Source: CAZPZR01 sp964591105
GTDB taxonomy: Bacteria; Bacillota; Clostridia; Lachnospirales; Lachnospiraceae
Assembly (NCBI GenBank): GCA_964591105.1
Contig: CAZPZR010000041.1
Location: forward strand, 1 to 16,224
DNA length: 16,224 nt
Direction: 5' to 3'
Every line of letters starts with the position of its first letter. The first letter of the stretch is position 1. Below the pieces are notes generated by a model. It ran no database searches, was not told where the DNA came from, and saw nothing but the letters and a program-made list of their open reading frames with translations. Below, piece by piece: positions 1 to 6,606 of the stretch. The position numbers and the translations under genes were made by a program.

Positions 1-80
1 CCTTTTACCCTTTATTTACGGGCTTTTTTCCGTTGCACTTTGTTTTTTATGTTGCACATCTGTTTCGCAACATTTGTTTT

Positions 81-2270
81 TTAGAATGGAATTTCTTCTT
101 GTGTATACCCCTTCTGCTCTACTGCTTCGAAATCTGTCATTTTCTCTTTAAGCCCGATATAAACTGATACGCCTGCTTTATCTCCAACACGCGCTCTTTT
201 ATATGAGCACCCCAAAGATTCCATTCTATCCTTTATATTTCTTTTCTTTACAGCTTGCCTATCATTCAATTCACACCACTTAGAATAATCTTTTTCAAAC
301 TCAGACTTTAAAATCTTATCCTTCTCGTCTCCCGTAATAATATAATTCTCAATAATATAAGCAAAGAGTGTATCTTGTCTCGATCTGTATTCTCCCATCA
401 CTTCATCACTAGCGCTTGATTCTGTCAGTCTATAATTATTGTCTTTCAGTCTATGAAACCCTTCCAGAAACCAATTTAAAATAGCGTCTTTCTCTTTTAA
501 CATCTTATCTAATAGATACGAATCACGTAATTCTTTCGGGATAACGTTAATGCAAGGAATGATTGCGAGACGTTCAAATAAGTGACCGCCCTTATCATCT
601 TTGAATATTGGCAAATTATTACAAGCAATAATCACGCCACCAGGGTAACAATATGTATAAGGTTGCTTTCCTTTCTGCTCTACTTTTATATCATCTCCAC
701 CCGTCAACTGTTTAAATATTGCACTGTCTTCAATCTCGCTACTCGTTTGATCTCCAACAATAATAACTCTTGTTCCAACAATCCCGCCCAATGCAAATTT
801 TGATTTTTCGTTCATGTTTTGAATTGGGATATTTGCACTTGCATTATCTCCTAACATCTCATTCATAAGTTTTAATAACTGCGATTTTCCAGTATTTCCC
901 ATTAACGACAACAAAATCATTGCCTTTTTAGTTCTGTGAACATTCGCACTTGAAAGAACTACTCCACAATACTCTTGAATGATTGCTTTCTTTTCTTCGT
1001 CTACATTTCCGTTATCATCTAAACAGAGATCGTTCATATATTTATCAAATACGCTTCTGTTTGTGGCAGCAGGATCATAATTACATTCTAGTTGTCGTGT
1101 ACTTAATACCTTCGGTGTATGGGGCTCTAATTTTCTTGTATCTACGTTATAAAGCCCATTTTTAAGATTTATATATTTTTCATCTTTATCTAAATCGCGC
1201 CATGAATGAATATTCTTACCTTGCGATAACAACAACCCACACACGTTATTCAGTAAACTATCTGATACTATAGAAGGCGGTACATACTTATAAATCACAG
1301 ATTTCATTTTATTGCGATTACTTTTCTTATATACGCCGTCTTCATATAAGTAAAAACTATCTTTTTCTTCATTCGGGTATCTAACGATCAAAAAAGGGAC
1401 TGTCTTTGTAATGTTTTCCGCCAAGATCCCTGCATTAACTCGAAATCTTTTATTCTCTTTGCTGCCTGTTGCGTAAATCCAAGGCGCGTATTTACGCTCA
1501 CTCTCATTTATAAGTTTATTTAATTCTTCTTTCGTGTGCTTTTCTTTCTTGATATAATCGGTGACGTCTGCCTTGTCTTCTGTTGATGTAAAAGCCCAAC
1601 GTATAGAATGTGCATAAGGAGTTAAACTTTTTATAATTTGATCACGTAACTTTTCACCTGCTTCGTCATGATCGGGCAGTATTACTATATTCGCACCCGT
1701 AAAAATTGGCGCAAATTCTTCTCTCCAACTTGTTGCACCACCCGAAGTAGTCGCAGCATACCCCAGCGTCCTTAGTGTTTCAACATCTTTTTCGCCTTCT
1801 ACTATATAAATAGTTTTCCCACGTTCGATTGATTTCACTAATTCCGGCAAACGATACAATACGTGCACGCGATCTCCCTTACTATATGAATATCTATCAC
1901 TTATTTCATCTATTACAATATATGAAATGTCTTTCCCTTCAAACCTTACCTTTGTATATAAATACTCTCCGTCTGCCGCCTTGTAATGATATAGAGATTC
2001 AATCTTTTTCTTCTTACTATATTCTAGTCGTTCCTTCCAAGTAGGTTCTTTGCGCTCACCGCAAATATCTTTCATTTCAAGGCCGACCGCATTTAAAATA
2101 TCTTCTGTTTTGCACCCTGTAAAACAATGCAGCAACGTTTTTCCGCTACCTTCCGCCTTAATAGAAAGGCTTGCTTTTTTATCATTGTGCGCTGGGCAGT
2201 TACACTGCCACTGATTAACCCCCCTACTCTTTACACCTTTGAAATATGTTAAAACTTCCGCTGTATTCAT
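81..2270 (-). CDS. Phage/satellite-type primase-helicase (zinc finger, TOPRIM, SF3/D5 helicase)
   Basis: This 729-residue protein probably primes and unwinds DNA to replicate the mobile element. At the N-terminus C25, H28, C49 and C53 form a CHC2-like zinc-binding motif (CPAH, then HCFTGC). A TOPRIM domain follows, with EGEKD at 158-162 and DHDEAG at 200-205. The C-terminal half is a D5/P4-type superfamily 3 helicase. It has Walker A GNTGKS at 458-463, a Walker B-like RVIIVGD at 501-507, the motif C stretch GGVIIACNN at 544-552 and a possible arginine finger near 567. The length suits a complete bifunctional primase-helicase and no frame break is visible. Its ATG overlaps the stop of the upstream small gene (ATGA at 2267-2270), so translation is probably coupled. 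The gene is typical of temperate phages and phage satellites. I infer element replication and cannot tell phage from satellite here. Confidence 0.9.
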   Translation of the reverse strand: MNTAEVLTYFKGVKSRGVNQWQCNCPAHNDKKASLSIKAEGSGKTLLHCFTGCKTEDILNAVGLEMKDICGERKEPTWKERLEYSKKKKIESLYHYKAADGEYLYTKVRFEGKDISYIVIDEISDRYSYSKGDRVHVLYRLPELVKSIERGKTIYIVEGEKDVETLRTLGYAATTSGGATSWREEFAPIFTGANIVILPDHDEAGEKLRDQIIKSLTPYAHSIRWAFTSTEDKADVTDYIKKEKHTKEELNKLINESERKYAPWIYATGSKENKRFRVNAGILAENITKTVPFLIVRYPNEEKDSFYLYEDGVYKKSNRNKMKSVIYKYVPPSIVSDSLLNNVCGLLLSQGKNIHSWRDLDKDEKYINLKNGLYNVDTRKLEPHTPKVLSTRQLECNYDPAATNRSVFDKYMNDLCLDDNGNVDEEKKAIIQEYCGVVLSSANVHRTKKAMILLSLMGNTGKSQLLKLMNEMLGDNASANIPIQNMNEKSKFALGGIVGTRVIIVGDQTSSEIEDSAIFKQLTGGDDIKVEQKGKQPYTYCYPGGVIIACNNLPIFKDDKGGHLFERLAIIPCINVIPKELRDSYLLDKMLKEKDAILNWFLEGFHRLKDNNYRLTESSASDEVMGEYRSRQDTLFAYIIENYIITGDEKDKILKSEFEKDYSKWCELNDRQAVKKRNIKDRMESLGCSYKRARVGDKAGVSVYIGLKEKMTDFEAVEQKGYTQEEIPF

Positions 2271-2635
2271 TCATTAACTCCAATATTTTCTTCCTGCTGC
2301 CCGCTCTGCTCATTTATGGCTTTTCTCGTGCTCTGCAACGCTATCAATGTATTCCTTGCCCTGTTCTCTAATGTTCTGCAAAATTCTTTCATCTCTTCGC
2401 AATTAGCAGGCCTGTAATACCCACCTGCTGTAGAAGAACATATAACCGCCCCGGCTTTCCGTTCTCTTGCTATGTATTGCTGAAGTTCTCTTGTAGAGCT
2501 GCATCCCGTATACATTACTAAATCAGTTGTTGATATCGCGTTTTCTTTGCCTACTGGCAGCAGGCTACTTATTACAAGTTCAGAATTGCCGTTCTGATCT
2601 GCATATACTCGATTATGTTTGTTTTTGTTTTTCAT
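2267..2635 (-). CDS. Small winged-helix-like phage protein of unknown function
   Basis: The gene encodes 122 residues and lies between the excisionase-like gene and the primase. Residues about 20-75 can be read as a helix-turn-helix or winged-helix fold: a start such as ISSLLPVGKENAISTTDL, then a recognition-like helix in STRELQQYIARERKAGA and a wing ending in GGYYRP near 73-78. A helical tail of about 40 residues follows, rich in charge and Gln. I recall similar small proteins next to primases in Clostridia phages and integrated elements, but cannot name a characterised homologue. The stop overlaps the primase start by 4 bp and the upstream gene ends 3 bp before this start, so the three genes form one tight leftward operon. 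A DNA-binding accessory role in replication or regulation is inference. Confidence 0.7.
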   Translation of the reverse strand: MKNKNKHNRVYADQNGNSELVISSLLPVGKENAISTTDLVMYTGCSSTRELQQYIARERKAGAVICSSTAGGYYRPANCEEMKEFCRTLENRARNTLIALQSTRKAINEQSGQQEENIGVNE

Positions 2636-2638
2636 TTC

Positions 2639-2842
2639 TTATTTCACTCCTGCTATTGAACTGATGTATTTATCAATTACCTGCCTGTCCCAAAGTACAC
2701 GACGTCCGATTCTTACCTTAGCACCTATTTCTTCCCCAAACTTCATAGCGTTATTTCGCCCAATGTTTAAGTAGATTCTTAATTCATCCGTGTCTATAAG
2801 TCGGGAATCTCTTGTTTCTGCTGTCATTGTTCTGCGTTTCAT
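2639..2842 (-). CDS. Excisionase-like small DNA-binding protein
   Basis: The protein has 67 residues and one compact DNA-binding domain. Residues about 16-60 show the MerR/Xis-type winged-helix pattern: a first helix with IDTDELRIYLNI, a turn, a second helix with NNAMKFGEEIG, and a basic wing KVRIGRRVLWDRQVIDKYI. This pattern is common in excisionase-type proteins of Gram-positive elements. An AAAGGA ribosome binding site lies just upstream of the chosen ATG; an internal Met at residue 6 is the alternative start. It is the first gene of the leftward operon and is divergent from an XRE repressor, the usual place for a Xis or lysogeny-switch protein. Without an integrase in view the excisionase role is inference; it could be only a transcription factor. 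Confidence 0.7.
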   Translation of the reverse strand: MKRRTMTAETRDSRLIDTDELRIYLNIGRNNAMKFGEEIGAKVRIGRRVLWDRQVIDKYISSIAGVK

Positions 2843-2885
2843 GCTCTGTCCTTTCCGGAAAGTTTAACATCGTTTATCTTTCCTC

Positions 2886-2956
2886 TTGAAATATTTATTC
2901 AAACCTGTTACATTTACATTATAATTCTTTATGTTTCATTTTTAAACATGTATTTT
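2886..2956. promoter_or_regulatory. Divergent control region of the element (switch between repressor and replication operon)
   Basis: The space between the divergent xis-like and XRE genes holds a palindromic ATTATAAT at 2918-2925, which gives a TATAAT -10 box on both strands. On the minus strand a TTTAAA -35-like box (2941-2946) lies 17 bp from it. On the plus strand only a weak TTCAAA (2898-2903) is available. An inverted repeat TTGAA-7-TTCAA spans 2886-2902 and could be a repressor operator. An ACATGT-centred site at 2947-2952 lies beside the minus -35 box. Assignments come from pattern only. Confidence 0.45.
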
Positions 2957-3001
2957 ATCATTCTTCAAATTCGCTCATTTCAAAAAGGAGGTAATTAAAT
3001 A

Positions 3002-3733
3002 ATGAGGAATCTTCACGATATAAAACAAGAAAAAAAACACTTCGAAAACAATGCATCTGTATTTGAACAAATTTACCGCGATATGGGGAAGAAACTTGTC
3101 GAAATCAGAGAAGAAATGGGATATACCCAACAAGAAGCTGCTGAAATAATCGGAATAGGTCGTTCAACATTAAGCAATTACGAAAAAGGAAAACGAACTA
3201 TAGATATCATAACACTGCACAAACTATGTAGCTTATATTGTATTTCTATTGATTACTTGATTGGCATGAAAGAATCACCGGTACCCGAAAGTGATTATGA
3301 AGAAAAAAATGTACTGTTAAGTTCAGGTTTTTCCCCTGCTGCCTTAGAACATATTTACACCGACTATGATTTTACGGAATTGATTAACGACCTTGTATTA
3401 CACCCTAGTTTCACAGAGTTAGAAGAGCTCTTGCATCATTCCAGATATACACGATATGAATATTTAGATAATGGGTATCGTTCGTTTTTAACAAGCAAGT
3501 TGTTGTATTCTATGCTTGCAGATATATATGAAGAATGGTATGTAGGCAATGACGACAATATCCGCATTCTTACGGATCGTGAAAAAGAAACTTTGTTAGC
3601 AGATATAAATAAATATATAGAAACACGTACACAATACAAGCAAGCAATGAAAACACAACAATCATTTGAATATTTGGATGATGTAGACGATCAAATACGC
3701 GTACTATATAGAAAGCTAAAAAAATACCTCTAA
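3002..3733 (+). CDS. XRE-family (Cro/CI-type) transcriptional repressor of the element
   Basis: The protein has 243 residues. Residues about 30-88 form a classical HTH_3 domain, with YTQQEAAEIIGI then RSTLSNYEKGKRT and the closing LCSLYCISIDYLIG. The remaining 150 residues are acidic and helical with no motif I recognise, and there is no visible S24 protease or ImmA-like part. A strong AAAGGAGG site at 2984-2991 sets the ATG. It is divergent from the xis-like/primase operon, the layout of lysogeny-type switches in phages and of Stl-like regulators in phage-inducible islands, so it probably represses the replication operon and perhaps itself. An intrinsic terminator follows directly. The derepression signal, RecA-dependent or helper-phage protein, cannot be read from the sequence. 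Confidence 0.85.
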   Translation: MRNLHDIKQEKKHFENNASVFEQIYRDMGKKLVEIREEMGYTQQEAAEIIGIGRSTLSNYEKGKRTIDIITLHKLCSLYCISIDYLIGMKESPVPESDYEEKNVLLSSGFSPAALEHIYTDYDFTELINDLVLHPSFTELEELLHHSRYTRYEYLDNGYRSFLTSKLLYSMLADIYEEWYVGNDDNIRILTDREKETLLADINKYIETRTQYKQAMKTQQSFEYLDDVDDQIRVLYRKLKKYL

Positions 3734-3741
3734 GCGCAATT

Positions 3742-3769
3742 AAGCCCCTGCCGGTTGGCAGGGCTTTTT
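3742..3769 (+). terminator. Intrinsic terminator after the XRE repressor
   Basis: A GC-rich hairpin (CCCTGCC pairing with GGCAGGG, loop GGTT, one bulged C near the base) is followed by TTTTT. It begins a few bases after the repressor stop codon. Confidence 0.85.
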
Positions 3770-3788
3770 CATGCCTTCATTTTCCAAA

Positions 3789-3809
3789 TTGGTACTTTTT
3801 TGGTACTTT
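3789..3809 (+). repeat. Tandem TTGGTACTTT pair, possible integrase arm sites at the element border
   Basis: Two identical 10-mers TTGGTACTTT start at 3789 and 3800, 11 bp apart, about one helical turn, so a protein could bind both on the same DNA face. They lie between the repressor terminator and the host queT leader. I recall similar GGTAC-containing repeats near attachment sites of Gram-positive elements. The other element end is outside the window, so no att core can be defined. Confidence 0.4.
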
Positions 3810-3810
3810 C

Positions 3811-3839
3811 TTGATTTTCTCCGCTTTTCATGTTAACAT
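3811..3839 (+). promoter_or_regulatory. Candidate queT promoter (extended -10)
   Basis: TTGATT (3811-3816) is followed after 17 bp by TAACAT (3834-3839), with the extended TG at 3831-3832. The -10 lies in the palindrome ATGTTAACAT. The transcript would start near 3846 and include the hairpin-forming CACAAAC/GTTTGTG pair (3849-3855 and 3882-3888) before the riboswitch. A weaker alternative is TTTACA at 3872. Confidence 0.4.
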
Positions 3840-3898
3840 ACCTACTGGCACAAACACATGAAAAATAAGGTTTTACAAGGGGTTTGTGTTTTGCTAAA

Positions 3899-3942
3899 TC
3901 GAGTGTTCGTGACCTTCCACTCGTAAAACAAAACTAAAGGAG
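3899..3942 (+). ncRNA. preQ1-I-like riboswitch upstream of queT
   Basis: Stem P1 is CGAGTG (3900-3905) with CACTCG (3918-3923). The 12-nt loop starts TTC and ends in C, as in preQ1-I aptamers where the terminal loop C pairs with the ligand. It is followed by an A-rich tail AAAACAAAACTAAAGG that contains the ribosome binding site (AAAGGAG, 3936-3942). Ligand binding should tie the tail into a pseudoknot and hide the Shine-Dalgarno sequence, lowering translation of the transporter. The downstream gene, a QueT homologue, fits the known regulon. The P2 pseudoknot is not canonical: the usual UAG/CUA pairing is absent and only isolated C-G pairs are evident. Confidence 0.72.
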
Positions 3943-3951
3943 ATTTTAAAA

Positions 3952-4437
3952 ATGAAAAACAGGAAAATTTCTTTCATGACACAAGCAGCTATGATTGCTG
4001 CTGTCTATGTGGTGCTCACATTTGTATTTGCACCATTTTCTTTTGGTGAGATTCAGGTTCGTATTTCTGAAGCACTCACGATTCTTCCGGCATTTACTCC
4101 GGCAGCAGTCCCTGGACTTTTTATAGGATGTTTGATTGGTAATATTCTGGGCGGCGCGATTTTGCCTGATATCGTATTTGGCAGTTTTGCAACATTGCTT
4201 GGAGCTTTCTTCACATATTTACTTCGAAATCAAAAGGATTTCCTCGCTCCAATACCACCAATTTTATCCAATATTATTATCGTTCCTTTTGTACTGCGTT
4301 ATGGTTACGCAGTTCCGCTACCGATTCCATTTTTAATGCTAACCGTTGGAATTGGCGAAATCTTATCCTGCGGAGTACTTGGAATGATTCTTTTCTGCTC
4401 ATTGAAAAAGCATGCAGGACTTTTTAAAACCCTATAG
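3952..4437 (+). CDS. queT: Queuosine precursor transporter QueT (ECF S component)
   Basis: The 161-residue membrane protein is the substrate-binding S component of an energy-coupling-factor transporter that takes up a queuosine precursor, probably preQ1 or preQ0. The family pattern is clear: a short basic N-terminus, FAPFSFGEIQVRISEAL near residues 26-42, a conserved FTPAAVPGLFIGCLIGN stretch, then a Gly-rich DIVFGSFATLLGA and about six membrane segments in all. The length is normal. It needs the shared EcfA, EcfA' and EcfT energising module, which is not in this window. The ATG follows AAAGGAG by 9 nt, and that site is part of a preQ1-like aptamer, so regulation by queuosine precursor supply is expected. 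No hairpin terminator is seen after the stop, only T-rich sequence. Confidence 0.9.
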   Translation: MKNRKISFMTQAAMIAAVYVVLTFVFAPFSFGEIQVRISEALTILPAFTPAAVPGLFIGCLIGNILGGAILPDIVFGSFATLLGAFFTYLLRNQKDFLAPIPPILSNIIIVPFVLRYGYAVPLPIPFLMLTVGIGEILSCGVLGMILFCSLKKHAGLFKTL

Positions 4438-4474
4438 ATTTTTTCAATTTTTTTATTGTTTTTTAAAATTAACA

Positions 4475-4511
4475 TTGACTTCTTTCCAATCAGTGTTATG
4501 CTTCATATAAT
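4475..4511 (+). promoter_or_regulatory. Promoter of the ThrE-like exporter gene
   Basis: TTGACT (4475-4480) is followed after 16 bp by TATGCT (4497-4502) with an extended TG at 4494. A perfect TATAAT also lies at 4506-4511 but without a good -35 at standard distance. A weak AAGGTG ribosome site precedes the ATG. Confidence 0.55.
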
Positions 4512-4543
4512 GCAATATTTTTGAAAGGCTTAAGGTGTGATTT

Positions 4544-5782
4544 ATGGATTACAAGAAAATTTTACAGGGTATTCTTGACATTGGTGAATCCATGTTAAAG
4601 AGTGGTGCTGAAAACTATCGATTAGAAGACAGTCTTTACCGTATGTGTAAAAGCTATGGTTTTGTAAGATATGATGTTTTCGCAATTCCCAGCAATATTC
4701 AGATTACTGTTGAAACCCCAGATGGTGAAATTTTCACACAGATTCGTCATATTGAGTCTACTGACATCAACTTTGACCGTTTAGATTATATGAATAATCT
4801 TTGCCGTTATGTCTGTCAAAATAAACCAGATGCAACAGAACTGCGTCAAAAGTATTTAGAAATATTGAAACGACCAAAGCAGCATCCATTAATTCCTTAT
4901 GCTGCTGGAATCATCGGCGGAACTGGATTCGCAATCTTCTTCGGCTGTAACTTTATGGATGCTATTGTTGCAACCATTGTCTCTATTATGATTACAGTTG
5001 TTGGAAATTGGCTGAGCAAGCGAGAGAATAATCTAATGGTTTATAATACTATTTTGGCTTTCTTAGCCGAACTCATTATTATCGGTATGGTACACCTTGG
5101 TGTTGGAAGTCATCCTGAGCGAATTATGATTGGTGTTGTTATGCTTCTGATCAGTGGGCTCAGCACAACCAATGGTATTCGTGAACTGTTGCAAAGAGAC
5201 TTTATTTCCGGTTCCATTAATATTATGAACTCTTTCCTTGGAGCTGCCGGAATTGCATTCGGAATTGCTGCTGCAATGATTCTATTTGGTGATGTTTCCT
5301 CTGAAGGATTTATCATTAATAACAACGTTGCCATTCAGCTCCTTTCTTGTACGATTGCTTGTATCGGATTTGCATTTCTATTTCAGATCCGTGGCCGCCA
5401 GGTATTGTACTCTGGTGTAGGCGCTTTCCTTACTTGGGGAATTTATAGCATCGTAATTTCCTGGAAGCCAAGCAATTTCCTTGCTACATTGATTGCTGCT
5501 ATTTTCGTAGCTTTTTATGCTTACATTATGTCCAGAGTCAACAAAGCACCATCTACAATATTTTTAACAGCATCCGTTTTCCCTCTTATTCCGGGACCTA
5601 ACCTGTATTATATGATGTACGGTGCTGTGATCCAAGATATGGATATGGTATTTTCAGAGACATTAGTTCTTTTATCTACTTGCCTTGCTATCGCCTTCGG
5701 TTTCATTATCGTAGACGCTGCTGCAAGATATATTACAAGTGCTCTGCAGCACGATTATCGCTTTAGCAAAAAAGTGGAATAA
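4544..5782 (+). CDS. Threonine/serine exporter family protein, single-chain ThrE type
   Basis: The 412 residues combine the two ThrE halves. An N-terminal soluble part (about 1-115) carries the family signature around ESMLKSGAENYRLEDSLYRM and the YDVFAIPSNIQIT strand. About five membrane segments (115-255) follow, then a second five-helix block (about 262-405) that corresponds to the ThrE_2/DUF3815 half. Corynebacterium ThrE, the named family member, exports threonine and serine by proton motive force. Many Firmicutes encode the halves as two separate genes, so the fused form is worth noting. The gene stands alone, with its own promoter and a strong terminator just after the stop. Substrate specificity in this organism is not shown by sequence. 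Confidence 0.85.
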   Translation: MDYKKILQGILDIGESMLKSGAENYRLEDSLYRMCKSYGFVRYDVFAIPSNIQITVETPDGEIFTQIRHIESTDINFDRLDYMNNLCRYVCQNKPDATELRQKYLEILKRPKQHPLIPYAAGIIGGTGFAIFFGCNFMDAIVATIVSIMITVVGNWLSKRENNLMVYNTILAFLAELIIIGMVHLGVGSHPERIMIGVVMLLISGLSTTNGIRELLQRDFISGSINIMNSFLGAAGIAFGIAAAMILFGDVSSEGFIINNNVAIQLLSCTIACIGFAFLFQIRGRQVLYSGVGAFLTWGIYSIVISWKPSNFLATLIAAIFVAFYAYIMSRVNKAPSTIFLTASVFPLIPGPNLYYMMYGAVIQDMDMVFSETLVLLSTCLAIAFGFIIVDAAARYITSALQHDYRFSKKVE

Positions 5783-5792
5783 GAAATTTATA

Positions 5793-5830
5793 AAGGAGTA
5801 TGAAGTTTCAAAGCCTCATACTCCTTCTTT
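5793..5830. terminator. Bidirectional terminator between thrE-like and flavoprotein genes
   Basis: A perfect 11-bp stem, AAGGAGTATGA (5793-5803) with TCATACTCCTT (5816-5826), has a 12-nt loop. It is followed by CTTTTTAT on the plus strand and by T-rich sequence on the minus strand. It lies between two convergent genes. Confidence 0.9.
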
Positions 5831-6448
5831 TTATCGTATAAAATGTGTTGGCATCCACGCTTCTCGCTGTGGCACACCGTACGCTTCCTTCCCTAAAGCA
5901 ATGCTCTTCATTAAGAATGCCATGTTTCTCGCCAAGCCTCTCATAGTCTGTTTTCCTTCTTCATCCATAGCAGCTTCTCCTGGCGTTCTCCCATGAATGC
6001 AGTTCCAATACTGGCTGGATGCAATCGGCATATTGGAAATTGTAAAATATTTGTTGAGTTCGTCAAATGTTGCTGTACACCCAGAACGTCTTGCACATAC
6101 AACACTTGCTCCTACTTTCATTGTCTTATCAAATGATGTGCTGTAAAATAAACGGTCAAGACAGGCAATTAATGTTGCATTCGCGGATGCGTAATATACA
6201 GGACTTGCTACTACAAGACCATCCGCTTCTTCAAATTTTTTTGCCAGTTCATTCACAACATCATCAAACACACATTTTCCAGTCTCAGAACAGCGATTGC
6301 ATGCAATACAGCCGCGAATATCCTTGTTTCCAATCTGTACACACTCTACTTCTACAGACTCTGCTTCAAAGACCTTTTTCATTTCTTCAAGTGCTAACGA
6401 TGTATTCCCCTTCACTCTTGGACTCCCATTGATCATCAATACTTTCAT
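5831..6448 (-). CDS. NADPH-dependent FMN reductase / iron-sulfur flavoprotein family
   Basis: The 205-residue protein has a flavodoxin fold. The phosphate-binding loop for FMN is NGSPRVKGNT at residues 7-16, and SPVYYASANA at 82-91 is the second flavin loop. A compact cysteine motif C47-x2-C50-x2-C53-x5-C59 matches the spacing known from archaeal iron-sulfur flavoprotein (Isf), so a [4Fe-4S] cluster is possible. Related proteins move electrons from ferredoxin or NAD(P)H to FMN or small acceptors. The gene is monocistronic, with an AAGGGAG ribosome site. It converges on the thrE-like gene and is divergent from codB. The physiological acceptor is unknown, and a plain quinone or azo-type reductase role cannot be excluded. 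Confidence 0.8.
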   Translation of the reverse strand: MKVLMINGSPRVKGNTSLALEEMKKVFEAESVEVECVQIGNKDIRGCIACNRCSETGKCVFDDVVNELAKKFEEADGLVVASPVYYASANATLIACLDRLFYSTSFDKTMKVGASVVCARRSGCTATFDELNKYFTISNMPIASSQYWNCIHGRTPGEAAMDEEGKQTMRGLARNMAFLMKSIALGKEAYGVPQREAWMPTHFIR

Positions 6449-6490
6449 TCTCTATTTCTCCCTTCTGATAGCACGGATTCTTTTGTTACT

Positions 6491-6519
6491 AACATACCAC
6501 AATTTCTCTTTCTTTTCTA
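6491..6519 (-). promoter_or_regulatory. Candidate promoter of the flavoprotein gene
   Basis: Read on the minus strand, TAGAAA (6514-6519) is followed after 17 bp by TATGTT (6491-6496), with an upstream TG giving an extended -10. It lies about 43 bp before the start codon. Confidence 0.4.
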
Positions 6520-6529
6520 TGAAACTTCA

Positions 6530-6558
6530 TTGCTTTTTCTTTTATCCTTTGCTATGAT
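6530..6558 (+). promoter_or_regulatory. Promoter of codB
   Basis: TTGCTT (6530-6535) and TATGAT (6553-6558) are spaced 17 bp, with an extended TGC before the -10. The AGGAGGAG ribosome site at 6591-6598 is 8 nt before the ATG. Confidence 0.6.
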
Positions 6559-6606
6559 TCTACGTGAATGCTATTTGGAAATTAATAATTAGGAGGAGAG
6601 TTTTTA

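Noticed and set aside
50..72. Small hairpin TGTTGC with GCAACA downstream of the primase gene
   Set aside because: The stem is only 6 bp with an 11-nt loop and no proper T tract; it is too weak to call a terminator or an origin. The nearby repeated GTTGCAC is also too short to interpret.
4438..4470. T-rich tract after queT as an intrinsic terminator
   Set aside because: Only a 4-bp CAAT/ATTG stem is available; there is no GC-rich hairpin.
6067..6432. Open frames on the plus strand opposite the flavoprotein, cdd, deoC and deoB genes
   Set aside because: They lie antisense to well-supported enzymes, have low-complexity composition and no ribosome sites.
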